Assembly (NCBI GenBank): GCA_910584365.1
Contig: CAJUAF010000008.1
Span: forward strand, 81,286-145,285
Length of the DNA: 64,000 nt
Reading direction: 5' to 3'
Source: an uncultured Muribaculaceae bacterium
GTDB taxonomy: Bacteria; Bacteroidota; Bacteroidia; Bacteroidales; Muribaculaceae
Positions 1-8,821 of this stretch are shown piece by piece (positions within the stretch are counted from its first letter, which is position 1; every line of letters begins with the position of its first letter). A program made the translations under genes and the position numbers. Below the pieces are notes generated by a model, which saw only the letters and a list, made by a program, of their open reading frames with translations, was not told where the DNA came from and did no database searches.

Positions 1-2386
1 TGGTGGTCTGCCATCCGGCCATACATTCCATAGGCTTGCCGTCGGTGCCGAAGATTTTCTGGGTAATCTCGTTGCCGCGCTGGTCATATTCGTATTCCAC
101 CACTGAATAGCGGTCTTTGTGAAGCGCGGGCTTGCCGTCCGGGCCGAAGAGAGAGCGCTTCCTTACCTTACCGGCGTTGTCCAGTTCGTCGCGGTAGACG
201 GCCACGCCGTTCTCATCGGCCGTCGGCTGGTCTTTGTCATCGAAATAGAACATGGCCGTCTGGCGTCCGAGTTTGTCATACTCGTAGCGTATAGTGGAGT
301 AGAAACCTCCCATCAGACGGGGCTTGTCGGCCTTGTCAAGATTCCGGATTTCGGTGATGTGGCCCACACTGTCGATTTTCAGGGCGACATGATGGACGCC
401 GTCGCTGGTCTCGGCCGGCTGAGAGAGGCGGTCGAAAACGCGAAGGTCGGTGGTCACTCCGCGGGGATTGTTCTGAAAAACCTGATAGGCATAGAGCGAA
501 CCGTCGAAGTTGGCGTTGACCAGGCTGTCGCGGTCATCAAGGTAATTATCGCGGCAGACATGGCCGTATTCGTCATATTCAAACGTATGTTTGCCGAATC
601 CCTGGGGGAGGAACGTCGGCTTGCCGTCGAGTCCGATATACCTTTCAGACAATTTGGTGCCGTCGCTGTTGCGCTCATACAGGACGCCGGCCATGTTCAT
701 TTCGCCGTAGAGAGCAGGTTCTCCTTCCAGATTGAAATATTTTTCGCTTACGGGGTTGCCGTAGCTGTCATACTCGTATCTGACCAAGGCCACTCCGGTA
801 CCATCGCTCGAGGGGGAGCCGTCGACGGTCGTGTAGCGGATTTCTGTCCAGTTGTCATCGTCATCATAACCGTATGTCTTGACGGCGAGTGCGCGTTTGT
901 TGCCTCGCGGCTGTCCGTCCAGGCCGATTGTGGTCTTTTTGGTCATGCGGTCCCGGTCATCGTACTCGAAGGTCATCCCGTGGATCATATCATCGTCTGT
1001 GACGTCGACGTTCTGGAAGGTGGCGTACTCGATTTTCGAGAATCGTCCCTTGTCGTCATAGCTGATTTTGTAGCGGGTGATAGGGCTGGTCTCCACCGCC
1101 ATTCCCGCCAGGGCGTTGTCCGTCTCGGAGGTCTTGCCGGGCAGAGGCTTCTCGGTGCCGTACTCGTCGTCGCATTTGAAGATCGCTGTACGCAGGTTGG
1201 CATCATAGTCCAGCACGTAGATGCAGGCGCCCCCCTGGTCGTAGGCTTTCACATAGTCGATCTGGCCGTCGTTGGTATAAAAATATTCCGCTTCAAGAAG
1301 TTTGCTCTTGAGTTCCGTGTCGGTCTGGGGAGTGAAGTAGCCAAGGGCGTTCACCAGCATCATGCGGCGCAGTTTCCCTCCGCGGTACTCCATCCGGTAG
1401 GTGGTGGCGCGGTGTTTCTGGTCCATAGCCGAGACGCGGCCGATTCCCCGGGGCACACCCCAGATTTCGGTATAGTCCTTATAGTAGCGTACTTTCGTGC
1501 GCGTGTGGTCCCAGAAGAACAGTCCGACGCAGAGTAGCACGGAGGCAACCGCCGTGGCGATATAGGCGATGCGGTTGCGCTGGTTGTTGCGGTTCCAGGA
1601 ACCGGTTTCCCGGAAATGGTCGATTCGGGCGCGGATGGACGCTGCCGACGGACGTTTGCGCGGGTCGGGATTCAGCATATCGGTCACCATGTCGCGGACG
1701 GGCTGACTCAGACGCGCGTTGATTTTCGGGGCGCCGGGATTCTGAGCCTGGGCGGCTCCTCCGAGTTCGCCGTAAGGAGGCTGGCCGGTCAGGAGTTCCA
1801 CGGCGGTGGCTCCGAGGGACCAGATGTCGGAGGCGTGTTCGGGCTTGCCGCGATAGACTTCGGGAGCCATATAGGCGCGTGTTCCGCCGATGGCGTCGTT
1901 GGCCGCTTCCCGGCGCGAGATACCGAAGTCAGTCACCATATAATTGCAGTTGTCATCCACCAGGATATTGTCGGGCTTGATGTCCTGATGGGTAATGTTG
2001 TGGTCATGGAGATATTCCAGGCCGGCGGCCACGTCGCGGAGGAACTGCAGAAGGTCGTTCTCGTCGAAGCGTCCCACCATCGAGGTTGCCGAGCCGTTCT
2101 CGCAGTAGGCCATAACAAGATACGGGGAGCCTTCGCAGATGTCGAACCCCTGGGGATGGAGGAGGTTCGTGTGGGTCATGTTGTAGACCATAGTGAACTC
2201 CCGCTGGAATTCAGCGATGCCGGCCGAACCCGGCCCGAGAGTGTCGGGCTTGTAAATCTTTACTGCCACCGGCATATTGCCGGCTTTGGTGTCGACCGCT
2301 TTCCATACTTCGGCCGAAGCGCCCCTGCCAATCAGCTCCACCAGCAGGTAACGTCCATCAAACAGTTGGTTTTCAGATAGTCGCAT
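1..2386 (-). CDS. Membrane Ser/Thr protein kinase with C-terminal YD-like repeats (partial, 3' end outside window)
   Basis: The reading frame is open from the ATG at 2386 to the window edge, giving 795 residues without a stop. Residues 10-260 form a eukaryotic-type kinase domain: glycine loop GRGASAEV (20-27), Lys43 in VAVK, catalytic loop HQDIKPDN (133-140, HQD instead of the usual HRD) and DFG at 153-155. A single membrane segment lies at about 272-292. The rest, predicted outside the cytoplasm, is a long run of roughly 40-residue repeats with cores such as EYDxxGN and DGKP, resembling Rhs/YD repeats. The family normally phosphorylates Ser/Thr on partner proteins; the repeats may be a sensor or binding surface (inference). 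It is the last visible gene of the FHA/kinase operon. Confidence 0.85.
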   Translation of the reverse strand, partial: MRLSENQLFDGRYLLVELIGRGASAEVWKAVDTKAGNMPVAVKIYKPDTLGPGSAGIAEFQREFTMVYNMTHTNLLHPQGFDICEGSPYLVMAYCENGSATSMVGRFDENDLLQFLRDVAAGLEYLHDHNITHQDIKPDNILVDDNCNYMVTDFGISRREAANDAIGGTRAYMAPEVYRGKPEHASDIWSLGATAVELLTGQPPYGELGGAAQAQNPGAPKINARLSQPVRDMVTDMLNPDPRKRPSAASIRARIDHFRETGSWNRNNQRNRIAYIATAVASVLLCVGLFFWDHTRTKVRYYKDYTEIWGVPRGIGRVSAMDQKHRATTYRMEYRGGKLRRMMLVNALGYFTPQTDTELKSKLLEAEYFYTNDGQIDYVKAYDQGGACIYVLDYDANLRTAIFKCDDEYGTEKPLPGKTSETDNALAGMAVETSPITRYKISYDDKGRFSKIEYATFQNVDVTDDDMIHGMTFEYDDRDRMTKKTTIGLDGQPRGNKRALAVKTYGYDDDDNWTEIRYTTVDGSPSSDGTGVALVRYEYDSYGNPVSEKYFNLEGEPALYGEMNMAGVLYERNSDGTKLSERYIGLDGKPTFLPQGFGKHTFEYDEYGHVCRDNYLDDRDSLVNANFDGSLYAYQVFQNNPRGVTTDLRVFDRLSQPAETSDGVHHVALKIDSVGHITEIRNLDKADKPRLMGGFYSTIRYEYDKLGRQTAMFYFDDKDQPTADENGVAVYRDELDNAGKVRKRSLFGPDGKPALHKDRYSVVEYEYDQRGNEITQKIFGTDGKPMECMAGWQTT

Positions 2387-2405
2387 AATCAGAATGATTG
2401 GAGGG

Positions 2406-3329
2406 TTAGAAGTTAGTGAGTACAGTGAACGCAAAAAGCTGGACGGCGACGCAGACCAGGAAGACAAGAGCGCCTATCCATATCCACTGTTTCTGTCTCT
2501 TTCGCCATACCGGGAAGGGGACGCCCGATGAGTGCTGCCAACCCAGCTGGTTGCCGTTCAGTCCGAGATATGTGCAGAGGAACAGGCTCAGCACCTGGCC
2601 CAGATAAGGAATAAGCGACAGAGGGATGATTGCCAGGGGCCAGTAGATACGGTTGCTCAGCGCCCATGCCCATGTGCCGAGGAAAGCTCCGGGGCTGAAT
2701 TTACCCATCTGTTCGTCGATGTCAGACTGGGTAAGGGAGTTTAGCTGTCCGGCTTCGGAGGAGGAGCTGCGGCCGGGGGCGTAGCCCTGATGTTGCGTTC
2801 CTCCCGCAGGGATGGCTTCCCGTTGGGTGCCACCGTGGAAAGGGGGCTGTTGGGGCGCGTTGCCGTAAGGAGCGGCTTCGCGCTGTGTGCCGCCGTGGGC
2901 GCCGAACTGAGGAGCATGAGGCGCCGGACCTCCCTGCCGGCCTCCCGCCGGATGCCATATCTGAGTGTATTGCTCCTGTGGCTCCTGCTTTGGTGGCTGC
3001 TGGGAACCTCCGGAGGGGGACTGAGGCATCATGCCGTTGGCATCGAAGCGCATGGTGCGGCGCTGAAGTCCCGGGAAGAAGTTCAGCAGCACCGGCCATG
3101 CCACAAGATATTCTCCCGCCAGGAGAATATGGTCTCCGTTGGTGAGAGGCACATCCTCGCGGTGGATGAGACGTCCGTTGATGACGGTACCGTTGGAACT
3201 GTGGTCTCTGAAAATCAGACGTCCGTCGTCTGACAGCTCGATTGTGGCGTGGTCATTGCTGACGCGCGGAAAGGCGTCGCTGACTACCAGTGAACTCGCC
3301 GGGTTGCGGCCTATGGTAAGAGATGTCAT
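2406..3329 (-). CDS. FHA-domain membrane protein
   Basis: 307 residues. The N-terminal FHA domain (1-85) has the phosphothreonine-binding signature GR (7-8), SNDH (24-27) and SSNGTVING (44-52). A Gln/Pro/Gly-rich linker follows with three copies of a GGTQ motif (GGTQREA at 146 and 166, GGTQHQG at 176). The C-terminus holds hydrophobic segments at about 225-256 and 283-304. The start codon overlaps the stop of the upstream phosphatase gene as ATGA, which implies translational coupling. It is likely to bind phosphothreonine made by the neighbouring kinases at the membrane (inference). The C-terminal membrane domain is not one I can name. Confidence 0.85.
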   Translation of the reverse strand: MTSLTIGRNPASSLVVSDAFPRVSNDHATIELSDDGRLIFRDHSSNGTVINGRLIHREDVPLTNGDHILLAGEYLVAWPVLLNFFPGLQRRTMRFDANGMMPQSPSGGSQQPPKQEPQEQYTQIWHPAGGRQGGPAPHAPQFGAHGGTQREAAPYGNAPQQPPFHGGTQREAIPAGGTQHQGYAPGRSSSSEAGQLNSLTQSDIDEQMGKFSPGAFLGTWAWALSNRIYWPLAIIPLSLIPYLGQVLSLFLCTYLGLNGNQLGWQHSSGVPFPVWRKRQKQWIWIGALVFLVCVAVQLFAFTVLTNF

Positions 3330-4852
3330 TTTTCGTAAACTGTAAGTTTTGTGGTAGGTGGAATGTATTGACCGAAATCAATGTTGGGATTGAGGGCTTT
3401 TAGCTGCTCATATTTCATATTATGTTCCAGCAGGAGTGTCTTGATTTTTTTGTCACCTATGGTGATTATAACCGTTTTACGATTGGGATCCAGAACATTT
3501 TTTTGTTCTGGTGTTTTTCCCTGACCCGAGGCGCCGGCAAGGGAGGCTGAATCGGTTTTCTCTTTCTTTGTCGTTTTTCCGGCACTGGCATCCGTCCCTT
3601 TCGGGTTTCCGGCTACGGAGTCGGCGCTGTTTCTGGACCCAGCGACCGAGGAGGAAGGCATAGTTCCGGCTACGGTTGCAAGATCGGCCGATGCGGCAGT
3701 GACCCCGGCCATACCGGCGGGGAGGGTTTCCTCTGCGGGGGTCTGGCCTCCTCCGGGGGTGGCGGCATTGTAGCCGGTATCCTGGTAGAGGGAATCGCGT
3801 CCGTTTATAAGGTCGATGTCAGCGGTGGCGGTTGTCTGACTGGCGTCTGTATTGTCATCTTTCAGAAAGAAAAAGGCTCCCGCGGCTACGACGGCCCCTG
3901 TAAGGGCTCCGATGACGGCTCCGGGGAGCCACGTTTTCCTGCGGCCCTCTTTTCCCGCGCCATCGGATGATTTATCACCCGCGGCTGCGCTTTCGAGAGG
4001 GAGCGGACGGCAGTTGGGCTTGATTCCTCCCGAGACGACCTGAAGAAGGGCTACGGTCACATTGTCGGCTCCTCCTCCGCGGAGAGCGCCGTCGATAAGG
4101 GCTTTGGCTGTCAGCGTAAGGTCTTTGGGGGGCTGCGAGCGAAGTATCTCCTCGGTCTGCCGGTCGCGGATCATTCCGCTCAGGCCGTCGGTACAGAGAA
4201 GGATTATATCGCCGTCGGCAACCTGATAGGGCGCGGGGAGCGTCTCGGCCTCGGCCTGCGATTTGGAATCGGAGAGGCAGCGGGTGATGATATTGCTCTG
4301 GGGATAATCGAAAGCCTGTTCGTCGGTCAGTTTGCCGATGTCGACAAGGGACTGCACGTAGGAGTGGTCTTTGGTCAGCCGGCGCAGACCGCAGACGGAA
4401 TTGTAGACATACGCGCGGGAGTCGCCGCACCATGCTACGTAAAGCCATCCCCCGATGAGCCATGCGATTACGATGGTTGTCCCCATTCCGTGGGTTTCCG
4501 GATGGCTGGCGGCGGTCACTTTGATTCGCCGGTCTGCCTCGGCGACGGCGGCGGTCAGGTAGCTGTTGACCGCATTGCTGTCCTGGAGGCTGATGCCTTT
4601 CAGCCGGTCGGGGGTAAAGAGGTCGCGGACCGTGTCGATGGCAATCTGGGAGGCGACCTCTCCGGCGTTCATCCCACCCATGCCGTCAGCCACAACAAGC
4701 AGAGCGCCGGCATCGGTGAGTAGACAGGCCTCGTTGTTGATCCATATCATCGGTTCTACCGACAAGTCGCGGGCTATCTGGAAGTTATCTTCGTTATTGG
4801 TGCGGACAAGTCCCATGTCGGACATACCGGCCACCTTGAATCTTAACTGCAT
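3326..4852 (-). CDS. PP2C-family protein Ser/Thr phosphatase with TM and LysM-like tail
   Basis: 508 residues. The N-terminal PP2C domain (1-275) shows the metal-binding motifs: RTNNED (17-22), DGMGG (56-60), GDSRAY (about 142), CTDGLS (about 218) and GGADNV (about 263). A membrane segment at about 309-331 is followed by a Ser/Thr/Ala-rich stretch and a C-terminal domain of about 48 residues that resembles LysM and could contact cell wall. The family removes phosphate from Ser/Thr with Mn/Mg. Placed in one operon with two kinases and four FHA proteins, it is the probable off-switch of this circuit. It overlaps the downstream FHA gene by four bases. Confidence 0.9.
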   Translation of the reverse strand: MQLRFKVAGMSDMGLVRTNNEDNFQIARDLSVEPMIWINNEACLLTDAGALLVVADGMGGMNAGEVASQIAIDTVRDLFTPDRLKGISLQDSNAVNSYLTAAVAEADRRIKVTAASHPETHGMGTTIVIAWLIGGWLYVAWCGDSRAYVYNSVCGLRRLTKDHSYVQSLVDIGKLTDEQAFDYPQSNIITRCLSDSKSQAEAETLPAPYQVADGDIILLCTDGLSGMIRDRQTEEILRSQPPKDLTLTAKALIDGALRGGGADNVTVALLQVVSGGIKPNCRPLPLESAAAGDKSSDGAGKEGRRKTWLPGAVIGALTGAVVAAGAFFFLKDDNTDASQTTATADIDLINGRDSLYQDTGYNAATPGGGQTPAEETLPAGMAGVTAASADLATVAGTMPSSSVAGSRNSADSVAGNPKGTDASAGKTTKKEKTDSASLAGASGQGKTPEQKNVLDPNRKTVIITIGDKKIKTLLLEHNMKYEQLKALNPNIDFGQYIPPTTKLTVYEK

Positions 4853-4886
4853 AATGCGCTGTATAAGGAGATTATCTTAATTTGTT

Positions 4887-5978
4887 TCAGTCGAAGAAAT
4901 TCGGTTCCTCCGGTAGGGAGGGTGTACTTGGGGATTCCGGAACAACCGTGTCCGGGGACGGGGTTGTCGCTTCCGGGGCCGTTGCTGCTTCGGGGGAGAC
5001 GGGGGCTGCGGATTCCGGCGCGGGGAGCGGCGAAAGCGTTTTCCGCTTGAGCTGCAGGGCCGGTTTCTCGTCGGCGACGGCGGGAGCGGGAGTGGTCACG
5101 GCCTGGACCGGGTCGAAGACTTTCGAGAAGTCAACGAAGGGGAAGATCATCTGCCACTGGCTTCCGGTGCGGACGGCCACGCCGTAGAGGTAGAAACTGA
5201 TCTGGCCGATGTCGGTCACTTCCGGTACCACGAAGATACCGCCCAGGGTGTTGTCATCCTGGCTCGCGAGGGGATATAACCGGGCGGCATCATCGGAAAT
5301 GTCGAACCGGCGTCCGATTACGGAGAATGACAGTTCGGTGTCCTCGGCGAGATTCTGACCGGGTTCTCTGGAGAACCATACCAGGAAACCGTCAATGGAC
5401 CCTTTCTGACGCCAGGGAAGAAATCCGTCGCCCGAGAAGCCCCCGGTGGTATGCATTGAATACAGCAGGCCGGGATATACGTTGCCGCGCTTGTCGGCCG
5501 AGAAGGCGATTGAGTCATATTCCGCGGTGGTATCGAGGAAAGAGGACCGCGTAGGCGACAGGAGCGATCCGCGGTATTCCGAGGCATAATTGTCGGTGAA
5601 GTCGCGGTCATACTGCCAGGGGGTGAGGACCTCCTGCCCGAAAAGGTAGCCGCCGCGGATGCTGATGGCGGGGGCGTAGACCACTCCCACCTCCGGCAGG
5701 GAGTCATTCCGGCCGTAATGGTATCCGGCGGCGTCGACGGCATCGAAAGCCTGGCGGATAATGAATATTCCGCCGCGACAGGCTTGTTCGACGATGCTTT
5801 CCAGCGTCAGCGATGCCTGGGAGGACACCGCGGCGACGGAGTCGGCTTTCTCGGCACCACCGTCCAGGAAACGTTCCACGAACTTGGGACTGCCGACGGT
5901 CTCGTCAGCGCGTAGGACGGCCGCCGGCAGAAGGATAAAGGCCGGGACCGCAAGGGCGTATTTTAAAAGTCGGTTCAT
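4887..5978 (-). CDS. Exported protein of unknown function in the FHA/kinase operon
   Basis: The frame extends upstream to 6071, but the ATG at 5978 is preferred: it starts a clear signal peptide (Lys/Arg, then a hydrophobic Ala/Val/Leu core, ending near ADETVG) and avoids overlap with the upstream gene, whose stop is at 6001. The mature protein (about 340 residues) is a globular, Tyr- and Phe-rich domain, then a Pro/Ala/Glu-rich C-terminus. I recognise no family. Its position between a protease-FHA gene and a phosphatase gene suggests a periplasmic partner of the phosphosignalling system (inference). Confidence 0.75.
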   Translation of the reverse strand: MNRLLKYALAVPAFILLPAAVLRADETVGSPKFVERFLDGGAEKADSVAAVSSQASLTLESIVEQACRGGIFIIRQAFDAVDAAGYHYGRNDSLPEVGVVYAPAISIRGGYLFGQEVLTPWQYDRDFTDNYASEYRGSLLSPTRSSFLDTTAEYDSIAFSADKRGNVYPGLLYSMHTTGGFSGDGFLPWRQKGSIDGFLVWFSREPGQNLAEDTELSFSVIGRRFDISDDAARLYPLASQDDNTLGGIFVVPEVTDIGQISFYLYGVAVRTGSQWQMIFPFVDFSKVFDPVQAVTTPAPAVADEKPALQLKRKTLSPLPAPESAAPVSPEAATAPEATTPSPDTVVPESPSTPSLPEEPNFFD

Positions 5979-6000
5979 TGCAAGGATGTGACTGATGGGT

Positions 6001-7410
6001 TTAACGGATTGAGGAAATCGGCTCGATGAAGCCGGTGGAGCGACCTGCGATAGCGGAGGTGATGCCGACAACGACCAGGCGCCCCGTTGTATCGGTGATG
6101 AACACCGGTCCTCCGGAGGAACCTTTCTCGTAAGTAGTCTCTGTCGTTAGAATCATTCCGTCCTGGAGGCCGTCCGCAGCTACGGTGGCGGTGCCGTAGA
6201 CCGGATTGATATCGTTGTAGGAGTTGGCGCCCAGACCAAGGGGGAAGCTGAGAACGGTAAGTTTCGTCCCACGGCGCAGATTGCGGGAGGCTTCGGCGCT
6301 GAAGGGGAGGCCGCCGGGGCGTCCGGACTGCACGGTGGCGAAGTCGCGTGTGCCTCCGGAGGCGATGATTACCCTCTCTCCCGAGCGCAGACGGCGCATC
6401 GTGTCGCCGGCGCGGTTCACGCGGCAGTCGGTTGACTTGAAGGTTATTTTGTCACCGGTGGGGGAGACTGCTCCGATGTAGGAAACCACTTTTCCGCCGT
6501 TGGAGGCAAGGATGTTGAGGGTCAGCATCTCGCTGTCCTCTTCTCCCTGGAGGAAGAACCAGGGTTCGACGACATGGCGGGCGGTGACGAAGCGGCCGTC
6601 GGACAAAAGAAACCCCGTTCCGGACCATCCCGGAATCTGTCCTTCTCCGTTGCCGCACTCGATTTCATAATGGCGTCCTTCGGGGGTGGTCACCTCGAAG
6701 CCGAGGGCTATGACATAGTAGACACTTTTGTCTGCTGCCTTCATGGCGCTTTCGGAGGCTGTGCCTGAGCCGCCGGCCGGGACCGGCGCCGGAATATCCA
6801 CGCTGCCGTGATAGGAATCCACAGCTTCCGGGAATCCGGAGGGAGCGCTGTAAGGATCGTTCATTACGCCGGACTGCGCGGGGGAAGTGGCCGTATCGGT
6901 CTGGTGTTGCTGCTGTTCGAGCGTCTGGGTGACCAGTTCGTCCAGGCGCCGGTTGGCGGAAGTTAGGTCAGCGATTTTCCATGCCCCGAATCCGAGGGCG
7001 ACCAGGACTATGACACAGAGGACTATCAGCCACGGACTGATGCGGGAGCGGCGCCCCGTTGAAGCGGGTGTCTTCTCCTGCACTCCCCGCTCAAGGATGA
7101 AGCCCAGGCGGGGACCGTCGGTGGAGAGGCGGATTTCGTCTCCGTCGTGCAGCGGTGTGGGCGTCAGGATACGGCGTCCGTTGACAAGGGTGGAATTGAT
7201 CCGGGAGAGAGGTTCTATGAAGTATTGCCCGCCCTCAAGCCTTATTATGGCGTGTCGGCGGCTGACCGTCGGAGTGTCGTCGCCGAAAAGGACCTGGGCC
7301 GAGGGGTCGCGGCCCAGCAGGGCGACGTCGGAATCGACTCCCAGGCGGAATCCCAGGGGATGAAGACGGTCAGCGTCGTGATATTCAAGGAAATATCTGT
7401 GGGAGAACAT
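6001..7410 (-). CDS. FHA domain-TM-trypsin-like serine protease
   Basis: 469 residues. The cytoplasmic FHA domain (1-108) carries LLGRD (31-35), SRRHA (50-54) and STLVNGRR (73-80). One TM segment spans about 126-146. After a Gln/Pro-rich linker the external part (230-469) is a trypsin/HtrA-like protease: His279 in TARHVV, probable Asp356 in TRDFATV and Ser432 in GSSGGP. All three catalytic residues seem to be present, and no PDZ domain is visible. The layout would couple intracellular phosphothreonine recognition to proteolysis outside the membrane (inference). It lies between the exported unknown and the kinase-FHA gene in the same operon. Confidence 0.88.
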   Translation of the reverse strand: MFSHRYFLEYHDADRLHPLGFRLGVDSDVALLGRDPSAQVLFGDDTPTVSRRHAIIRLEGGQYFIEPLSRINSTLVNGRRILTPTPLHDGDEIRLSTDGPRLGFILERGVQEKTPASTGRRSRISPWLIVLCVIVLVALGFGAWKIADLTSANRRLDELVTQTLEQQQHQTDTATSPAQSGVMNDPYSAPSGFPEAVDSYHGSVDIPAPVPAGGSGTASESAMKAADKSVYYVIALGFEVTTPEGRHYEIECGNGEGQIPGWSGTGFLLSDGRFVTARHVVEPWFFLQGEEDSEMLTLNILASNGGKVVSYIGAVSPTGDKITFKSTDCRVNRAGDTMRRLRSGERVIIASGGTRDFATVQSGRPGGLPFSAEASRNLRRGTKLTVLSFPLGLGANSYNDINPVYGTATVAADGLQDGMILTTETTYEKGSSGGPVFITDTTGRLVVVGITSAIAGRSTGFIEPISSIR

Positions 7411-7433
7411 TTTTTTGCGTAGTCGGTAGTGTA

Positions 7434-8798
7434 TTACTGGATGAAAATTCCGTCGGCGGGTTCGACCTTGAGCTTCGTGTCCCCGACGGAAATGATGTCG
7501 CCGAAGTTCAGGATGAGACCTTCGGGATATACTTCACGGGAGTTGACGAAAGTGCCGTTGGTGGATGGAATCCATGAGGCCGAGCCGTCGGGGGAGCTGG
7601 GGTAGCCGGGTGTAGGTTCCCCCCACTGGCCGTCGCGGATATACCATATCCCGGTCTGGGGGTCGCGTTCGAGGGAAGCATGGCGGCGGCTTACGTAGCT
7701 GGTGCCGTCCTCGACGATGTCGATGTCGTTGCGGGTGCGGACGTCGGCGCGTCCGAGTGTCAGCAGGTCGGTCTGCATCGCGTTGGCGAGATTGTCGAGG
7801 AAATAGCGTCGTCCGTACTGGTCGCCGTGGACAACGGTCAGACAGGCATTTACCGCCGGAGAGGCTTCTCCGGGAAAATATTCCCCGGCAGCGGGGAGGG
7901 TCGCCATTATCGACTGTATGTCATAGGGAAGGGTGCGCATGGCGTCTTCCGCGCTCTGGATTCTCCGGGAGAAATCGGGATGCAGACAACCCTCGATGAA
8001 GTCTCCCCAGACATCGCCGTAGGGTACCGAACTGAGGGTGCGCCTGTCCCATTGCCCCCGCTTTCCCCGGGTCAGATAATCGACGAGGTCGGAATCCGTC
8101 TCCAGTGGACCGAACGGAAGTTCGCCCGTAAGGAGCTGATATGTCATGACTCCCATCGAGAAGATATCGGATGTGGGAAGAATCGTGTTCTCGCGGCGCG
8201 GGTCGGCCTGCTCGGGGGGCATATAGGCGTATGTTCCGAAAATCTGACCGGGTTTTCCGTTGCGGGAGGTCTGGGTCAGGCGGCGGTTGCGGTCGCCGGC
8301 GATGCCGAAGTCGGTCAGGGCGTAGGTGCCGTCGGCCTTGATCAGGACATTCTCGGGCTTGAGGTCGCGGTGGACTTTCCCGTTGGCGTGGAGCGCGCGC
8401 AACCCCAGGAGGGTGCAGGCTGCCACCCGCGGCATATCCACGGCGGTGTTGGCCGCCAGCTGCAGGAGGTCACCCCCGGGGCAGTAGTCCATCACGATGT
8501 AGGGATTTCCCTGCTCCATGCCGTGGTAGCGGGAGCAGACAAGGAACGGGGAGTCAATCTGGCCTGTCTGGAATTCCATGTCGAAGCGGGCCATCAGCGG
8601 AGGACGGACTTCCTCGGGAACTTCCCATAGCTTGAGCAGCTTGAGGGCGAACTGCATCGGGGGATAGCCGTCCATCTCCGGAGTGCTGACCAGATAGACA
8701 AGTCCGTAGCTTCCCTTCCCGAGCAGACGTTCCACCCGGTAGAAGCCGTCGACGATATCGCCCGGCATAAAATCAAGTCTGTCAGCTTTATGAATCAT
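7434..8798 (-). CDS. Ser/Thr protein kinase with C-terminal FHA domain
   Basis: 454 residues. The kinase domain (15-290) has GKGSYG (27-32), Lys53 in FALK, catalytic HRDLKPEN (143-150) and DFG (163-165), with an activation segment ending at YMPPEQ. A C-terminal FHA domain (about 340-454) includes SRRHASLE and a STNGTFVN-type loop. No TM segment is seen, so the protein is probably cytoplasmic. With all kinase motifs intact it is the best candidate for the primary active kinase of the operon; its own FHA domain could bind an autophosphorylated copy. The short spacing to its neighbours supports cotranscription. Confidence 0.9.
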   Translation of the reverse strand: MIHKADRLDFMPGDIVDGFYRVERLLGKGSYGLVYLVSTPEMDGYPPMQFALKLLKLWEVPEEVRPPLMARFDMEFQTGQIDSPFLVCSRYHGMEQGNPYIVMDYCPGGDLLQLAANTAVDMPRVAACTLLGLRALHANGKVHRDLKPENVLIKADGTYALTDFGIAGDRNRRLTQTSRNGKPGQIFGTYAYMPPEQADPRRENTILPTSDIFSMGVMTYQLLTGELPFGPLETDSDLVDYLTRGKRGQWDRRTLSSVPYGDVWGDFIEGCLHPDFSRRIQSAEDAMRTLPYDIQSIMATLPAAGEYFPGEASPAVNACLTVVHGDQYGRRYFLDNLANAMQTDLLTLGRADVRTRNDIDIVEDGTSYVSRRHASLERDPQTGIWYIRDGQWGEPTPGYPSSPDGSASWIPSTNGTFVNSREVYPEGLILNFGDIISVGDTKLKVEPADGIFIQ

Positions 8799-8821
8799 CG
8801 TCGGTCAGGAGGGGAGCGGGT

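Noticed and set aside
119..1537. Long plus-strand open frame opposite the kinase repeats
   Set aside because: It is the shadow of the kinase/YD-repeat gene on the minus strand; its translation has no domain and the minus frame has clear motifs.
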